Source of the DNA: Dysgonamonadaceae bacterium
GTDB taxonomy: Bacteria > Bacteroidota > Bacteroidia > Bacteroidales > Azobacteroidaceae
Direction of reading: 5' to 3'
DNA: 6,191 nucleotides
Assembly (NCBI GenBank): GCA_031256015.1
Contig: JAIRRK010000078.1
Location: 1 to 6,191 of the forward strand
Positions 1 through 5,349 of this stretch are shown here, one piece after another. A model generated the notes under the pieces. The model was given only the letters and a program-made list of their open reading frames with translations. It made no database searches and had not been told where the DNA came from. The first letter of the stretch is position 1. Each line of letters begins with the position of its first letter. The position numbers and the translations under genes were made by a program.

Positions 1-191
1 CGGACTTTCTGAAACAACTTGTTTGTAATGTCAGAATAAAGTTATATTTTTACGGACATTTAAAAATTAGCTGCAACAGTTAGCGACAATGACACTGAAC
101 AACGAACGGTAATACGCAGTTTCATTCGATTCGAAACAAAAAGAGCCTCGCCGTACAGACATTTTATATAATTTCAGGGTTTTATTTGCCG
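1..191. other. Upstream region with no recognised gene
   Basis: I find no convincing coding region or RNA gene here. One + frame is open from the window edge to a TAG at 81-83 and could be the last 26 codons of an upstream gene, but the residues match no family I know. Two small inverted repeats are visible: TTCTGA at 7-12 with TCAGAA at 31-36, and GTTTC at 119-123 with GAAAC at 133-137. Neither is followed by a T-tract, so neither looks like an intrinsic terminator. TTTATTTG at 181-188 differs by one base from the Bacteroidota -7 box TAnnTTTG. It could drive the downstream genes, but I see no matching -33 TTG. Confidence 0.4.
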
Positions 192-362
192 ATGAAAAAT
201 AATGATAATCAAATAATCGCAATTATGAATAACGAGATACAACCTGTAGGAAGCAGTTTTGTACTACATCGGAACAGCAACGGTGTTAGCCGTATCAATG
301 ACAAGTTAAAAATTAAACCGATTGAAAAATCCGAACAAACTTATATTAATCGTTTCAGATGA
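192..362 (+). CDS. Possible small protein, 56 aa, coupled to the methyltransferase
   Basis: This is an ATG-initiated ORF of 56 codons ending in TGA at 360-362. That stop overlaps the methyltransferase ATG (359-361) as ATGA, the arrangement expected for translational coupling. The product would be hydrophilic and basic, start MKNNDNQIIAIMNN and end TYINRFR. It shows no signal peptide, membrane segment or domain I recognise. The frame is open back to 99 without another ATG. There is no clear Shine-Dalgarno site, only a weak CAGGG at 175-179. A second in-frame ATG lies at 225. Against it: the ORF is short enough to occur by chance, and the overlap may be accidental. If unreal, this stretch is the untranslated leader of the methyltransferase gene. 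Confidence 0.28.
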   Translation: MKNNDNQIIAIMNNEIQPVGSSFVLHRNSNGVSRINDKLKIKPIEKSEQTYINRFR

Positions 363-1249
363 AATTACTTACTCCTCTTAATTGGCTTGATTATCAACTA
401 ATCGATTCGGGAGACTACGAAAAACTCGAACGATTCGGAAAATATATTCTCCGCCGTCCTGAGCCTCAAGCTGTTTGGCGGAAAAAATTACCGGAGCAGG
501 AATGGGAAGACTTGAATCATGCTTGGTTTAAAAAAGAAAAAGGAAAGTTTGAATTAGAAGGAAACGAAAAAGGAAAGTGGATTTTAAAGCCGAATATGCC
601 TCAACAATGGTTTATAAATTATGCTTACAAAACGATGAATATCCGGTTTCGTTTGGGTTTAACCACATTCAAACATGTGGGAATATTTCCGGAACAGGCT
701 GAAAATTGGAATTTTATTTACGACACCGTATCGAGTTTCAAAACAGAGGCTAAGGTATTGAATCTATTTGCTTACACCGGCGGGGCTTCATTGGCTGCAA
801 AAGCGGGAGGAGCAGATGTAACCCACGTCGATTCGGTTAAACCGGTCTTAAATTGGACTCGAGAGAACATGGAAGCTTCCGGATTAGATAATATTCGTCG
901 AATACCGGAAGATGCACTGAAATTCGTAAAAAGAGAAGCCAAAAGAGAGAAAATTTATCAAGGTATTATCATGGACCCGCCGGCTTACGGTCGCGGTCCG
1001 AATGGAGAAAAATGGATTTTAGAAAATCATATCGCCGAATTATTGGAGGCTTCCGGTAAAATTATAGATAAACATTCTTCTTTTGTTATTCTAAACCTCT
1101 ATTCGATGGGATTTTCTTCCTTGATTGCAGAAAATCTAATGAAAGATTATTTTTCGTTTTATTCACAAATAGAATATGGAGAGCTTTTTCTACAGGATAA
1201 AGCCGGGCAAAAATTGCCGCTAAGTGTCTATTGTCGGGCAAAAATATAA
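359..1249 (+). CDS. Class I SAM-dependent methyltransferase, RlmK/RlmI-like (probable rRNA methyltransferase)
   Basis: This 296-aa cytoplasmic enzyme is predicted to transfer a methyl group from S-adenosylmethionine, most likely to ribosomal RNA. Seen directly: an N-terminal substrate-side region (about 1-110) with the segment [20 protein letters not shown]; a Rossmann-type domain with SAM-binding motif I around 133-147 ([12 protein letters not shown]); an acidic motif II at 155-160 with Asp158; and catalytic motif [10 protein letters not shown] at 206-213. The DPP motif and layout match the Methyltrans_SAM family that includes RlmI and the C-terminal half of RlmKL. No PUA domain is present, and the protein is about 100 residues shorter than E. 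coli RlmI. The only Cys is Cys292, near the C-terminus, so the nucleophilic Cys of m5C methyltransferases is missing from the expected motif VI ([13 protein letters not shown], about 242-254). That favours a non-m5C product such as m7G, which is inference. The target base cannot be named, so no gene symbol is given. The start fits the [13 protein letters not shown] N-terminus I recall for Bacteroidales relatives. The gene lies 32 nt before thyA, so it may be co-transcribed. Confidence 0.88.
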   Translation: MKLLTPLNWLDYQLIDSGDYEKLERFGKYILRRPEPQAVWRKKLPEQEWEDLNHAWFKKEKGKFELEGNEKGKWILKPNMPQQWFINYAYKTMNIRFRLGLTTFKHVGIFPEQAENWNFIYDTVSSFKTEAKVLNLFAYTGGASLAAKAGGADVTHVDSVKPVLNWTRENMEASGLDNIRRIPEDALKFVKREAKREKIYQGIIMDPPAYGRGPNGEKWILENHIAELLEASGKIIDKHSSFVILNLYSMGFSSLIAENLMKDYFSFYSQIEYGELFLQDKAGQKLPLSVYCRAKI

Positions 1250-1281
1250 ACACAGAACCGGTATCAACAACTATTGATTTT

Positions 1282-2076
1282 ATGAAACAATATTTAGATT
1301 TATTAGACAGAGTCTTAAAAGAAGGAACAAAAAAAGAAGATCGTACAGGAACAGGGACAATCAGTCTTTTCGGTCATCAAATGCGTTTTAATTTAGCCGA
1401 AGGATTTCCCGTATTAACAACAAAAAAGTTGCATTTGAAATCCATTATTTACGAATTACTTTGGTTTTTAAGAGGAGATACCAATGTCAAATATCTGACG
1501 GATAACGGTGTTCGTATTTGGAACGAATGGGCTGACGAAAACGGAAATTTAGGACCTGTTTACGGTTATCAATGGCGTTCCTGGCCGGATTATTCCGGAG
1601 GCCATATCGACCAAATATCGGAAGCCGTTCATGCTCTGAACAATAATCCCGATTCTCGCCGGATTATTGTTTGCTCCTGGAATGTCGGGTCTCTGCCTCA
1701 GATGAAACTTCCGCCTTGTCATTGTTTTTTCCAGTTTTATGTGGCCGACGGAAAACTCTCTTTGCAGTTGTATCAACGAAGTGCTGATATATTTTTGGGT
1801 GTTCCGTTTAATATAGCATCATACGCCTTGCTGTTAAAAATGATGGCACAAGTTACCGGATTGAAAGAAGGTGATTTTGTTCATACATTCGGCGATGCTC
1901 ATATCTACACAAATCATTTGGAACAAGTTCATTTGCAATTATCCAGAGAACCCAAAACTCTTCCCCGTATGAAAATCAATCCGGATGTAAAAAGTATTTT
2001 TGATTTTCAGTTTGAAGATTTTCAGTTAGAAGGATATGATCCTCATCCACATATTAAAGGAGTTGTTGCCGTATGA
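1282..2076 (+). CDS. thyA: Thymidylate synthase
   Basis: ThyA converts dUMP and 5,10-methylenetetrahydrofolate to dTMP and dihydrofolate, the only de novo source of dTMP in organisms that lack ThyX. The 264-aa product is the same length as E. coli ThyA and aligns without visible gaps, so family residues keep their E. coli numbers: Arg21, Glu58, Trp80, Arg126/Arg127 (DSRR), catalytic Cys146 (PPCHCFF), Arg166 (YQRSADIF), Asp169, Asn177 (PFNIAS), His207 and Tyr209. The C-terminus (IKGVVAV) resembles the E. coli tail (IKAPVAI) that closes over the active site. I chose ATG 1282 because [12 protein letters not shown] matches the E. coli start MKQYLELMQKVL. An in-frame TTG at 1231 would add 17 residues and overlap the methyltransferase gene, which is unlikely. 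The stop TGA overlaps the folA ATG. The two enzymes are metabolically paired, because DHFR recycles the dihydrofolate made here. I see no anomaly; the enzyme should be active. Confidence 0.98.
   Translation: MKQYLDLLDRVLKEGTKKEDRTGTGTISLFGHQMRFNLAEGFPVLTTKKLHLKSIIYELLWFLRGDTNVKYLTDNGVRIWNEWADENGNLGPVYGYQWRSWPDYSGGHIDQISEAVHALNNNPDSRRIIVCSWNVGSLPQMKLPPCHCFFQFYVADGKLSLQLYQRSADIFLGVPFNIASYALLLKMMAQVTGLKEGDFVHTFGDAHIYTNHLEQVHLQLSREPKTLPRMKINPDVKSIFDFQFEDFQLEGYDPHPHIKGVVAV
2056..2062 (+). promoter_or_regulatory. Shine-Dalgarno-like site for folA
   Basis: AAAGGAG lies inside the last codons of thyA, 10 nt before the folA ATG at 2073. It is the only clear Shine-Dalgarno-like sequence before any start in this window. 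It would allow initiation on folA while ribosomes finish thyA, together with the ATGA overlap. The bases also encode Lys-Gly of ThyA, and Bacteroidota often do not rely on Shine-Dalgarno pairing, so the match may be accidental. Confidence 0.4.
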
Positions 2077-2561
2077 TTATCTCATTAATTGTTGTAACCG
2101 GAAAAAATAACGAAATAGGACGAAACAATCATTTGCTCGTTCATCTTCCGGCCGATTTGAAACATTTTAAAGAAATCACATCCGGACATACAGTCATAAT
2201 GGGAAGAAAAACTTTTGATTCTCTTCCGAAAGGGCCGCTTCCGAATCGAAAAAATATTGTAATCAGTCGGGATAAAGAGTTGAAAATAGAAGGCGCAACT
2301 GTTTATTCTTCTTTAGACCTCGCTCTTATTAAATGCCGAGACGAAGAAGAAATTTTTATTATAGGAGGCGCTCAAATATACAAACAAGCTTATCCGGATG
2401 CCGATAAACTGTATTTAACCAAAGTACATGCCGAGTTTCCGGATGCCGATACTTTTTTCCCTGAAATCAATGACAAAGAATGGCGGATTGTTAGTCTGGA
2501 AACTTTTCCGGCCGATGAAAAAAATCCGTATCCTTATTCTTTTGTAGAAATGGAAAGATAG
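2073..2561 (+). CDS. folA: Dihydrofolate reductase
   Basis: DHFR reduces dihydrofolate to tetrahydrofolate with NADPH, regenerating the cofactor oxidised by thymidylate synthase; it is the trimethoprim target. The 162-aa length is typical of the chromosomal family. Seen: the N-terminal strand [10 protein letters not shown]; catalytic Asp28 in LPADLKHFK (E. coli Asp27); NADPH-site GRKT at 44-47; Arg59 in LPNRKN (E. coli Arg57, folate glutamate contact); the Gly-Gly pair in FIIGGAQIY at 95-103; and Thr116 in LYLT (E. coli Thr113). [10 protein letters not shown] is one residue longer than in E. coli and resembles Bacteroidales enzymes. One oddity is the Met20-loop segment [10 protein letters not shown]: it has Val23 where most DHFRs have the Trp of the L-P-W motif (E. 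coli Trp22). The rest of the active site looks intact, so I expect a working enzyme. The start codon overlaps the thyA stop (ATGA), implying translational coupling. Confidence 0.96.
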   Translation: MIISLIVVTGKNNEIGRNNHLLVHLPADLKHFKEITSGHTVIMGRKTFDSLPKGPLPNRKNIVISRDKELKIEGATVYSSLDLALIKCRDEEEIFIIGGAQIYKQAYPDADKLYLTKVHAEFPDADTFFPEINDKEWRIVSLETFPADEKNPYPYSFVEMER

Positions 2562-2640
2562 CATCGTTGAATGACTTTTCCAATGAAAAAAACAAACAGC
2601 TTTTAAATTCAAACAAAGTATTGTATCTTTGTCAACGATG
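2562..2640. repeat. 9-bp inverted repeat bracketing the folA-dnaG spacer
   Basis: CATCGTTGA (2562-2570) begins at the first base after the folA stop codon. Its exact reverse complement TCAACGATG (2632-2640) begins at the first base after the -7 box and ends with the dnaG ATG. The arms are 61 nt apart. In RNA read through from folA, they could pair and bury the dnaG start codon. In RNA started at the local promoter, the left arm would be missing. The bases are seen directly; any function is inference, and a chance match cannot be excluded. Confidence 0.45.
2624..2631 (+). promoter_or_regulatory. Bacteroidota-type -7 promoter element for dnaG
   Basis: TATCTTTG is a full match to the Bacteroidota -7 consensus TAnnTTTG recognised by the primary sigma factor. 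At the -33 position, 20 nt upstream, there is a T-run (2601-2604) rather than a perfect TTG. The G of the box is only 6 nt before the dnaG ATG at 2638. Transcription would therefore start at or within a few bases of the start codon, giving a leaderless or nearly leaderless mRNA. Confidence 0.6.
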
Positions 2641-4674
2641 ATCGACTATTTAACAATTGAACGAATTCAAACGGCTGCACAGATTTATGATGTAGTATCG
2701 GAATTTATCACCCTGCGTAAACGAGGAGTGAATTATGTGGGATTATGCCCTTTCCATGAAGATAAAACGCCTTCGTTCTATGTATCTCCGGCAAAAAATA
2801 TCTGTAAGTGCTTTGCTTGCGGCGAAGGAGGAACGCCTACTCATTTTATTATGAAACATGAGCAACTTTCCTTTTTTGACGCATTAAAATACCTCGCTAA
2901 AAAATACGGAATAGAAATTAAAGAAACAGCATTGTCGGAAGAGCAAAAACAAGCTCAAAGTGACAGAGAAGCAATGTTCATCTTGAATGGATTCGCTCAA
3001 AAAACGTTTTCTTTTAATTTATTCGAAACCGAAGAAGGAATAAATATCGGCTTATCGTACTTCAAAGAAAGAAATTTCAGAGAAGATATTATCAAAAAAT
3101 TTCAATTGGGATATGCTTTGGAAGGACGCGATGCTTTCACAAAAGAAGCATTAAAGTCGGGATATAAGAAAAAGTATCTCGAAAAAACCGGACTGACTAT
3201 TGTCGGAAACAACGATTATCTTGCCGACCGTTTCCGAGGAAGAGTGATTTTCCCCGTTCATACTTTATCGGGGAAAGTGGTGGCTTTCGGAGGAAGAATT
3301 TTGAGAAAAAATGATAAAACGGCAAAATACCTGAATTCTCCCGAAAGTGAAATTTATCATAAAGGCAACGAACTTTACGGAATTTACTTTGCTCGGCAAG
3401 CCATCGTTAAGCAAGACCGATGTTTTTTGGTTGAAGGATATACCGATGTTATTTCCATGCATCAGGCCGGAATTGAAAACGTGGTTGCCTCGTCGGGAAC
3501 AGCGTTGACTCAGGGGCAAATTCGCTTAATTAACCGTTTCACTACCAATGTAACCGTTTTGTACGACGGCGATTCAGCCGGAATCAAAGCGGCAATCAGA
3601 GGAATCGACTTATTGCTGGAAGCCGGATTAAATATAAAAATCGTACTTCTTCCCGAAGGAGAAGACCCCGATTCTTTTTCCAAAAAACAGTCGGCTTCAT
3701 CCTTCAATAACTACATTGCCGAAAATGAAACCGATTTTGTTCAGTTCAAGGCGCGGTTACTTATCGACGATGCCGGAAACGATCCGATAAAAAAAGCAAA
3801 AATCATTACCGAAATTGTCGATACAATCGCTTTGATTCCGGAAGAAATTATTCGTTTGGTTTATGTGAAAGAATGTTCCCGTTTATTGAATATGGATGAA
3901 AGGGTGTTGGTTCGCAATATTGCAAAGAAACGACAAGAAAATTTTCGACAAAAGAAAAAAACGCTTTATCCCGATCCGGAAAATCCGGAAGAAACGGTTT
4001 CTCCTCATCCGGCCGTATCCAAAGAAGAAGAACAGCAGGAACAGGAGCAAGCGAAAAATATTCAACAACAATCAATTTCTCCTTTCGACGAATATGAGAA
4101 AAATATCCTTTATTATGTGATTCGTTACGGAGAACGAAATATGTACTATAAAGACGATGAAACTCAAGAAACGATTTATGTCAATGTGATTGAATTCATT
4201 ATGTCTGACTTGGTTGAAGACGAATTGGAGTTTTATAATCCTCTTTATAAAAAAATAATGACGGAAGCATTCGAAAACTTTCAGAAGGAAAATTTTGTGC
4301 CCGAACATTATTTCCGAAATCATCTTGATCCTGAAATCAGTCAGTTTGCCGTTGATATTTCCACCGATCGGTATATCATCAGCAAAATATACACCAAACA
4401 GGAAAAAATAGAGTCGGACGAAAGAAAAAGAAAAGAGGAAAAAGAGGCCGGATTGAATAAAATGCTGCTGGAAAAAGTTCCTTATGTGATGTTCAATTAC
4501 AAAGATTCGATTTTAAAATCGAAAATGAACGAAATAAACGAACAAATCAAAACAGCGGAAAAAGAAAATAATCTCGAATACCAAATCGAACTTATCAAAG
4601 AATTACAAGAGTTGGAGGCCTCTCACAAAACAATTGCTCTGCAATTGGGAGAACGGATTATTACGCGAATCTGA
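2638..4674 (+). CDS. dnaG: DNA primase DnaG
   Basis: DnaG makes the RNA primers that start leading- and lagging-strand DNA synthesis, working with the replicative helicase DnaB. The product is 678 aa, against 581 in E. coli. Domains seen: an N-terminal CHC2 zinc-binding domain with Cys37, His40, Cys58 and Cys61, spaced as in E. coli; a catalytic core with RFRGRVIFPVHTLSG and VVAFGGR (about 198-220) and KYLNSPES (230-237); and a TOPRIM fold with Glu266 in VEGYTDV, then Asp310 and Asp312 in LYDGDSAG, followed by EGEDPD at 340-345. These acidic residues should bind the catalytic metals. Residues about 431-480 form a charged, Gln/Glu-rich linker that looks disordered. The C-terminal part (about 481-678) should be the helicase-binding region; it is divergent and ends in a Lys/Glu-rich, probably coiled-coil segment (about 585-665). 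I chose ATG 2638 because MIDYLTIERI fits Bacteroidales DnaG starts. An in-frame TTG at 2629 lies inside the promoter box. The gene follows folA by 76 nt and probably has its own promoter. Confidence 0.97.
   Translation: MIDYLTIERIQTAAQIYDVVSEFITLRKRGVNYVGLCPFHEDKTPSFYVSPAKNICKCFACGEGGTPTHFIMKHEQLSFFDALKYLAKKYGIEIKETALSEEQKQAQSDREAMFILNGFAQKTFSFNLFETEEGINIGLSYFKERNFREDIIKKFQLGYALEGRDAFTKEALKSGYKKKYLEKTGLTIVGNNDYLADRFRGRVIFPVHTLSGKVVAFGGRILRKNDKTAKYLNSPESEIYHKGNELYGIYFARQAIVKQDRCFLVEGYTDVISMHQAGIENVVASSGTALTQGQIRLINRFTTNVTVLYDGDSAGIKAAIRGIDLLLEAGLNIKIVLLPEGEDPDSFSKKQSASSFNNYIAENETDFVQFKARLLIDDAGNDPIKKAKIITEIVDTIALIPEEIIRLVYVKECSRLLNMDERVLVRNIAKKRQENFRQKKKTLYPDPENPEETVSPHPAVSKEEEQQEQEQAKNIQQQSISPFDEYEKNILYYVIRYGERNMYYKDDETQETIYVNVIEFIMSDLVEDELEFYNPLYKKIMTEAFENFQKENFVPEHYFRNHLDPEISQFAVDISTDRYIISKIYTKQEKIESDERKRKEEKEAGLNKMLLEKVPYVMFNYKDSILKSKMNEINEQIKTAEKENNLEYQIELIKELQELEASHKTIALQLGERIITRI
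4506..4523. repeat. 18-bp perfect palindrome inside dnaG
   Basis: TTCGATTTTAAAATCGAA is identical to its reverse complement over all 18 bases, centred between 4514 and 4515. It lies within dnaG codons for the residues DSILKSK in the C-terminal helical region, about 150 nt before the stop. It could be a dimeric protein-binding site or simply a product of codon choice. No second copy was noticed elsewhere in the window. Confidence 0.55.
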
Positions 4675-4748
4675 AAGCGAACAATGAAAAAATAAGCTAA
4701 TTCCCTTGAAAAATCAAAAATTATTCTACTATAATGAAGTTTTTATCG

Positions 4749-4756
4749 TATATTTG
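4749..4756 (+). promoter_or_regulatory. Bacteroidota-type -7 promoter element for the secreted-protein pair
   Basis: TATATTTG is a full match to TAnnTTTG. Transcription would begin a few bases downstream, leaving an AT-rich leader of roughly 25-30 nt before the ATG at 4790, typical for this phylum. No TTG is present at the usual -33 distance (the bases there read about CTACT), so the promoter may be weak or dependent on another factor. I see no convincing terminator for dnaG upstream, so some read-through from dnaG is possible. Confidence 0.5.
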
Positions 4757-4789
4757 TCGCTTGGAAATTAATTAAACATTATAATAGCC

Positions 4790-5341
4790 ATGAAAAAAAA
4801 TCTATTTATTTTATTTTGTGTGATGTTTGTTGCTTGCGGTATGTTTGCTCAAGAGTCAACAACAGTGCGAATAACGGTTAATCAAGCCGATGCTCTTGAG
4901 TTAGATGCTTCCGGAGAACCGGCCGCAGTAGGCGATACCGGGAAATTCGAAGTACAAGGAGGAACTTCACCTTATCAATTTGAATGGGAAGAATCGAATG
5001 AAGAAGAAGGAAAAAACCATAAAGTAACAGTAAGAGATGCAAGTAATTGTACTGTTTCCATTTATGTTAATGTACTGAATTTTAGTAGTTTAGAGGAAAT
5101 CGCCATCGAATCGAATGCTTATCCGAATCCTACTTCCGATATCGTTCATATTCCCGTTACTTCTTCCGACAAAAAAGTAACCTTGTTGCTGATAAATTCG
5201 AATGGACTGGTTTTATATAAAAATACAGTCGATGTTGCCGGGGAATATTATCCCCTGTCTTTAAATTCCTGTCCTACAGGAAGATATTTCATCCAAGTTG
5301 TTGGAAATCAAACAAAAACTTATTCCGTAATTAAAAAATAA
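4790..5341 (+). CDS. Small secreted protein with SprB-like repeat and T9SS sorting domain
   Basis: This 183-aa exported protein has unknown function. Seen: a signal peptide (about 1-20) with basic MKKN, a hydrophobic core and probable signal peptidase I cleavage at MFA-QES. A short beta-rich region (about 25-95) carries GGTSPYQFEW at 57-66 and VTVRDASNCT at 79-88, which resemble the start and end of a SprB/PKD-like repeat (GGxxPYxxxW ... VTVxDxxGC). A C-terminal type A sorting domain (about 108-183) has AYPNPTSD at 110-117, CPTGRYFIQV at 161-170 and the terminal KTYSVIKK. In known Bacteroidota proteins, this tail directs secretion by the type IX system and is removed as the protein is attached to, or released from, the cell surface. 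The protein is unusually small, holding essentially one shortened repeat plus the tail. Cys18 lies within the signal peptide, but FVAC is a poor lipobox, so a lipoprotein is less likely. It probably forms a two-gene unit with the gene 8 nt downstream. Confidence 0.85.
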   Translation: MKKNLFILFCVMFVACGMFAQESTTVRITVNQADALELDASGEPAAVGDTGKFEVQGGTSPYQFEWEESNEEEGKNHKVTVRDASNCTVSIYVNVLNFSSLEEIAIESNAYPNPTSDIVHIPVTSSDKKVTLLLINSNGLVLYKNTVDVAGEYYPLSLNSCPTGRYFIQVVGNQTKTYSVIKK

Positions 5342-5349
5342 TCAATAAA

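Noticed and set aside
3..83. Open + frame from the window edge, possibly the end of an upstream gene
   Set aside because: The 26 residues are not recognisable and an open frame of this length at an edge is expected by chance; it needs upstream sequence to judge.
119..137. GTTTC/GAAAC stem, considered as a T-arm of a tRNA or tmRNA on either strand
   Set aside because: No acceptor stem, anticodon arm, CCA or tmRNA tag reading frame could be built around it.
67..162. Minus-strand 31-codon ORF in the upstream region
   Set aside because: It is short, with no start signal, no family resemblance and a random-looking composition.
181..188. TTTATTTG as a promoter for the methyltransferase operon
   Set aside because: It has one mismatch to TAnnTTTG and no -33 TTG at the usual distance; too weak to list as a feature.
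1231..1281. Longer thyA reading frame starting at TTG 1231 (17 extra residues)
   Set aside because: It overlaps the end of the methyltransferase gene, uses a rare start codon, and the ATG at 1282 gives exactly the 264-aa length and N-terminus of E. coli ThyA.
1549..1776. Minus-strand open frame inside thyA (and similar ones at 2415-2612, 3265-3519, 3510-3707, 4072-4323)
   Set aside because: Each lies opposite a well-conserved + strand gene and has no recognisable product.
2629..2637. dnaG start at TTG 2629
   Set aside because: The TTG is part of the TATCTTTG promoter box and would add only three residues; ATG 2638 fits the family N-terminus.
3848..4120. Overlapping open frames on both strands opposite or inside the dnaG linker, including a + strand Lys/Arg-rich frame at 3896-4120
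   Set aside because: They are shadows of the low-complexity, Lys/Glu-rich dnaG linker; compositions are biased and no domain is visible.
4720..4735. Hairpin ATTAT/ATAAT as a dnaG terminator
   Set aside because: The stem is five A-T pairs only, with no adjacent strong T-tract, and it sits in the -33 area of the next promoter.
5240..5255. GGGGA/TCCCC hairpin in the T9SS-tail gene
   Set aside because: It is a 5-bp stem within conserved coding sequence (AGEYYPL), so it is explained by codons and has no sign of a regulatory role.
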